A stretch of DNA of 62,366 nucleotides from Owenia fusiformis (Eukaryota > Annelida > Polychaeta > Sabellida > Oweniidae), in assembly GCA_903813345.2 (NCBI GenBank), contig CAIIXF020000546.1:1-62366 (forward strand), given 5' to 3'. Shown here one piece after another: positions 24,516 to 36,289 of this stretch (position 1 is its first letter; every line of letters starts with the position of its first letter). A program made the position numbers and the translations under genes. Below the pieces are notes generated by a model. That model searched no databases, was not told the DNA's origin, and saw nothing but the letters and a program-made list of their open reading frames with translations.

Positions 24516-27160
24516 TCTAATTTTGTGAATGGTCTTAACTATATAAAAGTGCTTCTTTATGTCTTTCTATACTATCCGTACATCAGAAATATGAATCGTG
24601 AATATTCATATACTTGATATGATACCATAGTAACCTGCAGTATTACATTGTATAAAGTCCCTCTGAAATTGTAATAAGTGTCAATAAACTTAGCGATCCT
24701 TGCTTTTACTTGCTCATAATTATGTATTCACATGTTTTTAGTATGAGGTGTTGTCCATTCCGGAATTAAAAATCTGCCTGTTTGCTCCATTACATTAGCG
24801 TGTACCAATACCATACTTTCAGTTGTTCCAGGTCTAAATAAAATATCATATTTTGAACGCCCTGCTTCTTACATCGATCAATGATGCGTGATTTTAAAGG
24901 TAACTACAGTTGTATAGCATCTGAGACTCATGTAATATGGTCCCCGCTGTTGGGAATAATACTAGGCTACATTTGCGCATGCTCACATGCTGGTTTTCGA
25001 ATTATGAACAACTTACGGATTTCAGTCAGTCATGGAGATATTAATTATCATCTCAGCTTGTGTCTTCAGAATATCAAGTGTTTAATTACCCAAATGCGAG
25101 TAGGTAGTTACCAGTTTCACCACCAGGTGGCTGATTCGGGTCAATTAACATGGCAGGTATACAAGAAAGTTCCCTTAAACTTGAATATTATCAACTTAAG
25201 TGGCTCAATTTTCATATAACCCTTATGCGTCTGATACTTATACTAATGAAAATATGTCCAGTAAAGCAATATATTATCTGTCCACTAAAAGAAAAGATAT
25301 TTCATTTTTAGTGATTTTATAGCATGGGGTCTATGGGGAATCTCCCCGAGCTAGAAGTCACATTTTCAAAGAAAATTAATTTTTCAAAGTTGATTAACAG
25401 TTTTTAAAACCACATTTCTAGATGTAATTTTAGATGTAGATTTCAAATATGATATTACTTTGACTGAATTTCGAATTTTTAATGACGTAAATCAAGATTA
25501 TTTCTACTCGCATCTGGGTTATTGCAGAGTAGAGCTAAAGATCTTGGGCTGTATCATGGGTCTACGGCGGGGGTAAATGGTCACGGACCTTGTGTTAAGA
25601 GTGTTTTTTCTTTCTTACACGTCGTGTTGAGGTTCAAATACTGTAGCTCTTTGAATAATATAGAAGCTAAACTGATTTATGAACTTGTAGTATAAATGGC
25701 CTATATTCACGAACACCCGGCCATCCTAGCTGCTGTTCAGTTGTTATAGAAGAATTAAATCATCAAAACCAAAATGATACCCGGTGTAAAAAAATTATGG
25801 TCCCCTGGGGATTATGGTCCCCTTTCTTAAAGGCCCTTACTGGCCCTGATTGTGGATACGATAATAAGGGAAAGAGTTGTATTTAGGTCGCCATATAAAT
25901 CAATCGAAAGTAGGACCATAATTTGATAGGACCTCCTACCCTTTTACACCGGCATACAATAATTGGTCGGTTTTACAACCCATCTGATCAAAACTTGATA
26001 TCAAATAATTGGGTGACCCATACATTATGAACAATTAACAAGATGTCAAAAACAACTGAACTGCTTCATGTCATCTCAAAACATAGAAAGTTAATATGAC
26101 CACAGCATTCAAATGTTTAATTTATTTACATATACCGAAGTCTTGAATCGGTGCCTTTTTGAAAGGGAAATAGTAGTTTTGACAGTCACTGATGGGAAAC
26201 TTATGAATTTAAAAATTAAATGCGGAATGTTAAAATATATCGTGCTATGTTTAAGGATTTAAGCCCTGCTGGACTGCTGCACTAAAAGAATATATGTCAA
26301 TAAAACGACTTTTCGCAAGGCTCAAGTGGGCAAAGCATCAACTTCAATTTTTAGAGCCAAAGTTGTCACCTTGACAACCGCATTAAGGATGACCTTGGAT
26401 GCTGCGATTGGTTATTTCATGCACTGGAGTTATGTGGAATACTATGTTCGGATAGGCTGGAACCGGACACAACATGTCGATATATGTCACTGGTCAGTAT
26501 CAAGCGAAGGTAACGGCCGTAACTTTCGCATCAAAGATGGCGGATGGTAAGTGTCGATTTCTTTTTAGATTTCATCGGAATAAACTACATTATGGTTGAC
26601 ATAATGCTTTGATATTTGAACTATATCAGGTTACCCTGCGTGAAGAGTCTAGTTAAAGACGAAGCTCTCTTTTAAGAAGTGAAGTCAACCGAATGCAAAG
26701 GGTAATATCAGGTGGAAATTCTGGAGTATGATCATATTTTCATATACCATGCGTAGACTCCTCGGTTCAACGATATCTTCCATCGCTTAGGGAAGATAAC
26801 TGGGATTTTGGTTTTACATATGATAAGATAACTGATATGCGGTGATGCGGTAACGTTATGAGATTTTATAACGGAGAGCTAAGATGGAGAGCTAAGATGT
26901 GCAGTTACCTACCGTATCATACATATCCAGTTACATTCCCTTCCCTTATATTAAGCGGTGAAAGATATTGTTAAACTGTAGCGCCCACGCACAAGATATG
27001 GACAAATTATCAAACTCCAGATGAGTTCCCTTGTCATATAAGCCTGATTTGGTTTAAATATCAAAGCAAAACGTCAGTCCGTAAGTGTTATGAAAGATAC
27101 GTTGCCAGCATTAGGGTTAAGAGATCACAAATGAAAAACACCACTCTGTTGTTGGAGGAC
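24516..27160. other. Spacer between P450 exon 1 and the lectin 3' end (unit C)
   Basis: Same content as 14319-16963, with the MITE and the possible plus-strand promoter/first exon (26326-26550). Confidence 0.5.
25087..25520. mobile_element. 434-bp MITE, copy 2 (unit C)
   Basis: Same insertion as at 14890-15323, offset 10197. It supports common descent of the left parts of B and C. Confidence 0.9.
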
Positions 27161-27190
27161 TTTATTTCATAATTCAATTAGAAGTCAATT

Positions 27191-30100
27191 TTACAATTGT
27201 ACTTGTATTTCATTTTGTTCTGCCTCAAATCCGCATGGTATTCTTTTATTTGGTTCAAAAACGGCGACTTCACAGAGGGTCAAATAAGCATCAACCAACG
27301 TGTGCTGTATTTGGACCCTTACATAGCGACCAGACAAACCATTTGGACATTGGAAAATCTGCCAATCGTTCCCACATGAACTCAAAGAACCCGTGTGATG
27401 GCCACAAAGTTCCCACTTGACATTGTCTTTGCTCACTTCAATTTTGAAGTCTTTAAGCCGTGCTACAAAATAAATATTTCATGTCAAAATACAAAGACAT
27501 TGTTCGTTAGGCATGGGTCTTGGTTGGTTTGTTGATGAATGAGTGGGCGTAATTAGTTCAGCCTAAGTTAAGTGCATTGCATGTAACAGGCATCTATAAC
27601 ACTACCCTACCTCGATCGCGCATGCGCGAAGTTTTTGGCTTTCAATCAGGTCGCTTTTGAGTATATCGACTGCTTAGTCAAAAGGTTAATACGTTTTGTG
27701 TTCGGAGTGAGTCACTGGAGAGGTTAAGCTACCGTATAAAATCCAAAACGCAACTTAAACGTATCAATCGCCCCTATACAAATACATGTAGAGTTCACAC
27801 ATAAATAGCCGTTCAGCTCTAGTGTTTGTTTAGACTACACCATAGCTTGTAATGATTACATAGTATGCCATTGATGAAGTTCAATAGCTGGTTTTCTAAT
27901 ACATATTTTAAACGAGCTCGTTTCGTAAGATTATTGGAGTTAAATCATGCGTAACATACATCATCTTCTTCAGAAAGAATTATACTCTGCATCGAAATCA
28001 AAATTGCAAGGACAGTATTCAACAGACATGAGTATAATGATTCCCGTTGATAGCAACGTGAAATTTAAAATCTCCCGTTCTAAACACGCAACTTTGAAGT
28101 TGAACGGGTATCTGAAGTAGACTAAAGCGATACAATCCTATGTTGATTCAATGTACTTTGCGTTTACGTATACGTTTTGAAAAACCGTATTTGCTTAACC
28201 TCTCCAGTATAGCTATTCGCTGAACTTCAGTGGTGCAATAGTGAAGTCCATGTTCCAAGTTACATGATAGTTGAAGAAAGAATGTAAATAATATCGTTTT
28301 AAATTTTAAAATATTTGATATGTCATAGTACACGGTACACAGTTGCAAAAGTTGATCAATTCAGTGTACAAGGAATGTAAATTGTTCAATAGTACAGGGA
28401 GCGAGAAAGTAAGCTGATTATTCAGACATACTATGTCCCATATCTCATGTACATTTACGTTGCAAACAGTGAAAATAATGCTAAAAAGGCCGCCTGTTGA
28501 TGCTTTGAGGTGTCATCAATTGTTATTCAATCAAAATAAAGTAAACATTATTTTGTAGATTTAGACACGGGCCTTCAGGTCGTATATGCATTTTAGTCAT
28601 TAAATTAACAAGAACGCTAGATTATAAGTGTTACTAGGTCTATCGACTAATTTGATTCATTGCGAAATAAAGTGGCAAACTATTATCGTAAATGTGATTG
28701 TTCAACAATATACCTTCTACACCCGCTAGATTAGTTCCACAATTGTCACTCCCTCGACATTGTCTATTAAACAGAGCTACAGATCCAATGTCGTATTGAA
28801 AAAGCAAATCAACCTTCCACCATGGCTTGGTATCACCAAAATCACTGCTAATGCAAGAAAAATGTCCAGCATCACCATCTATGTTGCCATCAACTGCTGC
28901 GGCAGCTGGGGGAAAACCGCCATGAATTGACGATTGTGTGGCAACTTTACCAAGTGCAAGGTTGTTCAATTCTGTAATACAATTTGGTGTTGCATTCTTC
29001 CATAGTCGTGTAATATTAATTCGTTTGTGTACAACCTATATCTGTATTTCGAAATATGTCATCAATGTATTTTCGTCTTGTGATGATAGGCTAATAATCT
29101 TTTTAATTTGATGATCTGAACAATTATGACGTATCATTCGGTAGATATTAAAAATAATAATTACTTGATGGCCTGAACACAGCAACTTCACAGAGAGTGA
29201 GCCAATTTGTGTCTTGCAGCTGAACCCTAACGTAGCGTCCTTTCATTCCATTCGGGCAGTAAAAGATCTGACAACCCTTCTTGCAGGGCTCCAGCGCTGC
29301 ATTTCTGTAGAAGGTACACAGCTCCCACTTTTTTGCGTCTTTGCTTACTTCAATTTTGAAGTTTGAAAGACGATCTATAAAAAATAAACACGTCACCAGG
29401 GCATCATTTTTAAAAAATCAAGAAACAAGTAATCCAAACAATTATGCGCAGAATAAATTTATAAAAACAGCATGTTTATGGAACCAAATATTTAAACTTC
29501 TATAAGTGACTGATTATCTACAGAGCTTATAGAAATTAAAATCCATGTTCTTATTCATTCTTAGATAGATGTTTTAACCCGATCTTATTTTGTCTGTATC
29601 ACATTTTTTAGCTTAATGATTACACTGTAACTTCGACTCAACTGGGGCAATTCCTTTTTTCTTGTCTATAATAATATTTATCCCATACTTGGACGTGTTA
29701 CAGGTACATAAAGCCGGTTTGTAAAAACTTATATTTTCATCAGCGGGCAGATATAGCTTTACGTCCCGCTCCGAGCGGGCAGATATAGTATATCTGCCCG
29801 CAACGTCATAATCGCAGCTCGCATATTTGTTCATAATTTGTAACGTTCGCGTAATGACTGTAAACGACAATAGAGAAAACACAGACTATCGTCGGGATCT
29901 GTTTGATGGTTTAAAAAGGTCGAAGGAGCATCCACTTAATCAATCAAAAATTAGAGAAAATAAATATGGGAAGATTTGAGAGAACAGGAAAATCCGCACA
30001 CGGCCAAGAAAACAAAACTGGACATGAGGATTCTAAAATATTTCCATGATTGAACAATGTTAACCAGATGACCAAGATTGGTATGGGATAAACATATTAT

Positions 30101-31534
30101 CCTATAGTCGGTTCAGGATATTGGGATTATCCCTTGGCCAATATAATATATTTTCCCTCGGGACCTGCGGCCCTCGGGCAAATATATTATATTAGCCTCG
30201 GGATAATCCCAATATCCTGAACCTCATATAGGATAATCTCTATATACGTATCTCATGATACTGTACTACTACTACCCGGTAAATAACACCGGGGAATATT
30301 TTTGATATTGAAAGAAAATTAGACTGTCCCTCCTTATCCCTCTCACAAGAATGGCATTCACCCCAACGGGAGCTACAATGGTGTTTTTATGTAAAACACT
30401 ATATTTCCACACAATTGAACATCTAAGCACAAATGAAACAGGGATAAAACCAAAAATTGTAAAGAAACCCAATGAGAAAAGCAAACTCTGAGTGTAAACC
30501 TGTCCCAAAACCATGATCTACCGTTAAAATTTTGCTCCGACAGGAATCTGAACAATAGGCTAATTTGTTTGTTACCTTCAATTAACGTGTACCGTATGTT
30601 GCATTTCTGATGTTGTTGTGTTTTTGTTATACAATAAAGTTTTTATATTTTAAAAAGCTTATTTACTGGTCGGGATTTAATATGGATTTATTCCTTGTGA
30701 CAATATGAAATTTCTCTCTGGCTCTCCGGGCCATCGGGACATTTCATATTGTCCCTCGAAATAAAACCAATACCAATATCCGATCCCTCCCAGGAAATAA
30801 CCTTCATATACATATATAATATATGTCCAAATGTTTACCAGGTCACGCGACTATATATTTTACAAATAAACTTTATGATTACCTTCAACAATGTCGGAGG
30901 GTCCACCACCGCAATTCCCTTCTCCACACTGTCTGTTTGATAACTTGACGGACCCAATGGGATAAACTTCCCGCAGATCAACCATCCACCATGGTTTGTG
31001 CTCATGTTTTGTGGATGCACATGAACCATGATGCCAGTCACCATCTTCAACACCATCAACTGCGAGCCCAGCAGGAACATGTTGTAGTGGATATATTGAA
31101 GATTGTGAGGCAGGTTTTCCAAGAGCCAAATTTTCTGTGTCTGTACAAAAGATAAGCAACAGGTTAAATTTCTTTGTATTTGTTACATTTATTGATATCG
31201 TTATTTACTCATTGTTAAAAAAATCTTAAGTACGTGTCTAACCTGTCTCCTTCCATACAGAGCCTCCGCATTGTTTTTCAGCCCTGCTCGTGTGAATACA
31301 CACAAATAAACCTTAACAAAGAAAAAAACTATTATTGACAATGAATGAAATAGATTGATTAGAACTATAGATAGATGAGTATAATAGTACAATAACGTCA
31401 TTTCTAAGGGCAATATAGTGAAATATTGGACCGAGGGCCTAAAAATGTTTGAAACCAAAGCATTTTTGCCAGGTATTCTGGATAATTACGTAGATGTGCT
31501 TACATATTGCCAAGTGGAATTCTGTGTTAAACAT
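27191..31534 (-). CDS. Secreted two-domain fucolectin-type (FTP) lectin C
   Basis: Exons 31534-31504, 31311-31243, 31140-30883, 29374-29165, 28971-28714 and 27462-27191 encode 365 aa. The signal peptide starts MFNTEFHLAI (A and B have MLN). Domains and tail are as in lectin A. Intron 1 is only about 190 bp, with an intact GTAAGC donor and no mariner element, so this copy has the ancestral 5' splice arrangement. Two silent changes near the end of FTP exon 1a set it apart from A and B. Intron 3 holds a unit-specific 566-bp insertion. Confidence 0.86.
27714..28208. mobile_element. 495-bp MITE in lectin intron 5 (unit C)
   Basis: Third copy of the element at 4643-5137, with identical 16-bp inverted ends. 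Confidence 0.65.
29678..30240. mobile_element. Unit C-specific foldback-rich insertion (about 566 bp)
   Basis: It is absent from A (junction near 6606) and B. TAT occurs on both sides (29675-29677 and 30241-30243), so a 3-bp target duplication is possible. It contains at least two strong hairpins: gcgggcagatata / tatatctgcccgc near 29740-29802, and ggttcaggatattgggatta with its complement near 30110-30222. It also has an inverted pair tttatcccatac / gtatgggataaa. No recognised coding content; the 89-codon minus frame at 29613-29882 is probably chance. Confidence 0.65.
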
Positions 31535-31660
31535 CTGCATGGTAAATTACTCACACTCAACAATGCAACACTGCGCCGTTCTGGAATGTAATCATCGGTA
31601 TTGTCTCCATTTTGGTATTCAATGATGTTGTTATAAAGAATAATCGGCAAAATTTACACT

Positions 31661-33655
31661 CACTAAATTTCGTATTAGTAATAAATCGCTCTACTTACAT
31701 ATAATTGTGTAAATACGATAAATGAGATTTTGTACAACAGAAAAGCAGCTTTATCAAAAATTGAGACAATGAGCTGTATCAATTCGCTATAAGACAGTTA
31801 CTTTCTATTACATCTTCAACCATAAAAAAGTAAAGATAATACGTACCAAGTTGCCGGATAAGTTATTCTTCGTGCAGAGTTTGGATTAAATTAAATTTTG
31901 AAACACGGAAGGAAACATATTTATAGCTTTTTAAATTAAACAGCCTAATTGTATAAATTGAAATAATCCATTCTTGATTATTTCTAAATTAGGTAGAGGA
32001 AATTAAACTGAAATTACTTTAGTTACATAGCCAAAATAAATATAAAAATCTTAAATAGGATGTTTACATTAACTTTGCGAGGGAATTCTGTCTGACTTTC
32101 AAACCTCCATCATTATTCTATTAAGAACATACAGTACTTAATATTAAACCTCATTATAGACTAGCTGTTGAAGCACTTCTATTTTCGTTTTCACATGATA
32201 TTGAAATATTCTGACAATAAAATTCAAACGGCATAGGGCTCAAATACGTACATTTTTACCTAGTTAAATTTAAAGTTAAACACACAGAAACATATATTCA
32301 AACTTGGCACAGTCACGAAGCCATTAATATCCTAAATACCAGCTCCTAAAGAGGGTTTGAAACCAGAGCATATTTGCCAGGTATTCCGGATATTTCATCT
32401 GCATACACAATAGTTGATGTTTGATTTCATAAGGTCAGTAATCATAGATATCCTACATATAAGTTAAAGCATAATTCATGTAGATTGGATACGAATTGTC
32501 AAAGTTATAGCAGTTTTAGTGAAAAGATCTGTGATATACATGTATCGGTCGCTATGGATTCTCATACAATTTCATTTTTGACAGAAATATCCATCATTCT
32601 GGGTGTTGTACCTTCACACTAGGACATGGTGATCCCTGAATACCACTTTGGTGAAAAACACATTGATCATAATTGTATATCCATATGAAGATGTACAAGC
32701 GGTGAAAGACCTATATTAAGATACATTCCTAGCAGCGTGCTGGAACTGTTCAAACTGGTGGTTACAAAAATTAATTAATCCATTCAAAAGTTAATTCCAA
32801 AAATTAGCCACACGGTGGCGAGCCAACACGGTTAATGTGACAGCTACTTTAATAAAGATTTTTTCATGGATAGCTAAGGAAAAATCAACATCTCCCTTTC
32901 TAAATACACTAATCCCCAAAGAGAGATAAGGATCATATTTATCACTTTTAACCCCAATTTTACCTTTAAAATGTGTAGGTGCAAACGTTTAACCTACTCC
33001 TCACATGAACAGAGTTATTTATGTTTTTATTATGACTGGAAAAAAGTGTTGATCGACTTTTATAATACTTCTTATATCAATTCTTACAAGCATGTATTAC
33101 TGTCAAATGACAATTTGGCGTATATATTTGGCCATTTCCAAATGGCACTTATTTCTACGGCCGTTCGATGGGATCTGCTATGCATTGGCATTGTTGTTTC
33201 CTAGTTGGGTTTGATAAGTATGATGGTTCGATACCGATTTATCAGATACCATTTGGTTTCCTCATTCGAATTCCCAATGTCAACAAAGCCATATCGAATA
33301 CTATGGAAGTAGTTACCAACTTTATGTTGATTAAACAATTTAAAGATAGGAAGCCGTAGATTTCGTTAAATTAGCGGGGATATTTTAATAATAATGTAAA
33401 TTCTGATGTGTTGAAATGTTTAGAAAAGTTGTTGAAGATATCACTTTTTTCTCAATTAAATAGATGAATATTTGCTTGCATACCGAGTGTGTGCTATATA
33501 GTATCATCGTCCGAACTAAGTTCCTGTGAGACATCATCTCCATTTCCATAGGACAAGGTCACCATTTTTCATGAAATGCTTTGTTTTATTCCATATTAAT
33601 GTAAACAAAACCACTAATACGGAATGGTCTGCCACTCACCGTGAATATGCTTACT
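31661..33655. other. Unannotated spacer downstream of unit C
   Basis: AT-rich, with no recognised gene. At 32352-32395 a short stretch (gtttgaaaccagagcatatttgccaggtattcc, with changes) resembles lectin intron 1 sequence at 7809-7850, so it may be a relic of an older lectin duplicate. The small plus-strand frames at 32971-33204 and 33168-33359 show no family signal. Confidence 0.45.
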
Positions 33656-34583
33656 CTAAAATTCAATGTCAAACATGTAGAATGCTTTCAATTTTAAAAT
33701 AACATTTTCTACCGATGCATAATTAGAAATACGCTTTGACAAGGGTTGCGTTCCTTGCTTCATGAACTTTACTTGTAATTGTTTTGAGTCATAATGTTCA
33801 AATCCTAAGAAATCATAGACTCTTTGAACAACCGTGAATGCATCTGATGACAAATCCTCGTATGTTAAAACGTATTTTTCCTTATAACCTTTCAATTTTT
33901 CCAAAGCGTTCTTCCATCGTTTCTTTGTCTCTATGACAAATGCCTTAAATTGCGTAATATTGAAAACGAGTTCTGAACTGTTTGGTTTTATACTCATTTC
34001 GGAATTCCAAGCTTTGTTTTGCATTGCAACCTTCCAGCTCGTGAATTGTTCTAGAATGTTCCGTCGATACAGAATTATGATCGCCGGCCTGCCCAGGAGA
34101 TCAATGAACTCAGCTTGGGAAATGTTCCATGTTTTAACATCAATGCAAAATAGTTTGAATCCTGTTGTGATGTTTTGATAGGTCTTTATTACTCAATTTG
34201 GCATTGACGTATTTGAACGCTTCGTTTGTAGTTTGGATTGTTATATCATTGCGTTTTAAGGTAGACCTTGTAAGGAGTTCATGATAGTGTCTTATACGTG
34301 GGTGTTGCTCCAACAAACTGCTAAAAAACGTTGATCCACTCCGAGGTTCTGTCAGGATTATGTAATGTTTGTATAGTAAAGAACCATCATTAATGTACCT
34401 TTCCTCGTTTTCACAAGGATTGATCGTACGGGTAGCACAGAATGTTTTATTGACTTTACAGTTTCTGATATCCTTATGGAATCATTGCGTCATTTTAAAA
34501 TTGAATACTAAATATGAAACTGTTCCAAGAACTCCGAAAACTGTTAAATATATGTATATGTTGTTTTTGTTATAACCAACCAT
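33656..34583 (-). pseudogene. Intronless Golgi-type carbohydrate sulfotransferase pseudogene
   Basis: The reading starts at MVGYNKNN with a hydrophobic segment (IYIYLTVFGVLGTVSYLVF), as in type II Golgi enzymes. An in-frame TGA at about 34482-34484 is followed in the same frame by CENEERY and by YIILTEPRSGSTFFSSLLEQ, which resembles the 5'-phosphosulfate loop of PAPS-dependent sulfotransferases. A frameshift falls near 34180-34195. The next frame then gives IIILYRRNILEQFTSWK (3'-phosphate region) and LTYEDLSSDAFTVVQRVYDFLGF, ending at 33656. Total span is about 308 codons, full length for a compact family member. One stop plus one frameshift, and no introns where neighbours have many, suggest a dead retrocopy or a decayed single-exon gene. 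The sugar acceptor is unknown. Confidence 0.75.
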
Positions 34584-35373
34584 TTTCCATTTGTAGTATT
34601 GCGGCCTAGATTTAACAGTATAGTGAATATTCACTATGTAAAATACCCATAGTAATACAGTATCAGAAACATTATGATACACACGTATCAATTGATTTAA
34701 TGCAGTTTTACTTGTTATCATAAGTTTAGGTATCAGACATATCTAGACATGTGCAATTTAACAAGTTCAATTTAAGATTCCAGATCTCAGACCTTTTTAA
34801 GCTGAGTTATCCAGAATAATCTGATTCAGCCAGAATAAAGACATTTAGACAATTTTAAGGTAGGTTTTCTTCGACTCAATCGACCAAACATTAGGATATC
34901 ATCATTTTGATTTTCGAGATTTCAAAACGTCATTAATTATAAAAGCTCAAACGGAAGTCTGATTTCGATTCATATATATAAAAAGTAGGCTAAAATACTC
35001 AGGCGGCAAAAGGCTAACTTTGTGAGGATAAATAAGACAAACATTTAAATTTGATTTAAATTTTTACCTTTGCTTTGTAGTGCCCACATTTTGAGGTCCT
35101 CTTCGATAGTAGGCTTTCATTAATCGTATTTGTATTCAGCCTGTATCTCGTATTTTTACAATTCATAATATTCTTCGGTTCCATTGGCAAAACAGTCCTA
35201 ATTCACGTTACAATGCTAGTCAATGGGCAAATGGGCAAACGCCTGATTTTCTATCTCGAGTTATGGATTCATGTGGCCCCACTGGCCTGAGGTTCAAAAG
35301 CAATGTCTAAGCTTCATTTTGACACGACACTCAATAGAGGTCAAACATCTACTTTCTGAAATATATGGTCAAT
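34584..35373. other. Spacer, nothing recognised
   Basis: AT-rich intergenic DNA between the sulfotransferase pseudogene and the third MITE copy. It probably includes any promoter of the former sulfotransferase. Confidence 0.4.
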
Positions 35374-35807
35374 AACCCAGATGCGAGTAGAAATAATCTT
35401 GATTTACGTCATTAAAAATTCAAAATTCAGTCAAAGTAATATCATATTTGAAATCTACATGTAAAATTACATCTAGAAATGTGGTTTTAAAAAGTGTTTA
35501 TCAACTTTGAAAAATTAATTTTCTTTGAAAATGTGACTTCTAGCTCGGGGAGATTCCCCATAGACCCCATGCTATAAAATCACAAAAAATGAAATATCTT
35601 TTCTTTTAGTGGACAGATAATATTTTGCTTTACTGGACATATTTTCATTAGTATAAGTATCAGACACATAGGGATTATATGAAAATTGAGCCACTTAAAT
35701 TGATAATATTCAAGTTTAAGGGAACTTTCTTATATACCTGCCATGTTAATTGACCCGAATCAGCCACCTGGTGGTGAAACTGGTAACTACCTACTCGCAT
35801 TTGGGTA
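35374..35807. mobile_element. 434-bp MITE, copy 3 (inverted)
   Basis: Same length and ends as the copies in units B and C, but in the opposite orientation, with about ten visible substitutions. The flanks caAT and ATtgtg fit a 2-bp AT target duplication. As an independent insertion it confirms the element boundaries. Confidence 0.9.
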
Positions 35808-36250
35808 ATTGTGACACTACCCCCTCTTTCTGCCGAAAGAAATTTGCATTTTCAGATGAAATGGCATGCTCTTATTGCAAAAGATGACAATTGTACCTAC
35901 ATATTAGCTTACTGACTCGTTATGATCACAATTGTGTTGGGACTACATTCATTTTTAAAACTACATTTTTAGTCTTCAGCGGAAGTGACGTATTAGGGCA
36001 TATATACAGGTTCACATTTAGGTTGCCCGTGCATCTTATCCTCTCTAATGTTTACAAAAGTACGTTCACATGACCGGGCCTTTCTTTCAGAGGATATTGA
36101 CAGATATACTAAATCTAAAATACCCTAGCCGGCTTTCAAGGCGTTTAAGGAGGGTTATTGCGTACTGCGCCCAAGTCAAAGATCACAAATTACGAAACAC
36201 AACTGTATTTTTGATGAGTCGTCCAATAAGAAATCAGTTTTATAATGTAT
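35808..36250. other. Spacer 3' of lectin D, nothing recognised
   Basis: No gene or repeat identified. Plus-strand frames reaching into 36462 are the antisense of lectin D exon 6. Confidence 0.45.
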
Positions 36251-36256
36251 TTTATT
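36251..36256 (-). terminator. Polyadenylation signal of lectin D
   Basis: AATAAA on the minus strand, 34 nt past the TGA stop of lectin D. The aligned position in A-C reads AATGAA and lies inside their C-terminal extension. Confidence 0.6.
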
Positions 36257-36289
36257 TTGCTCTGCCTCAAAAGTGCATGGTATTTGTTT

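Larger units (their letters stand above)
23549..31660. repeat. Segmental duplication unit C
   Basis: This is the third unit. It shares the MITE and the P450 stop with B but lacks the mariner element (empty TA at 31500-31501). It also has its own 566-bp insertion in lectin intron 3. Similarity to A and B ends at about 31660, just upstream of the lectin signal-peptide exon. Confidence 0.9.
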
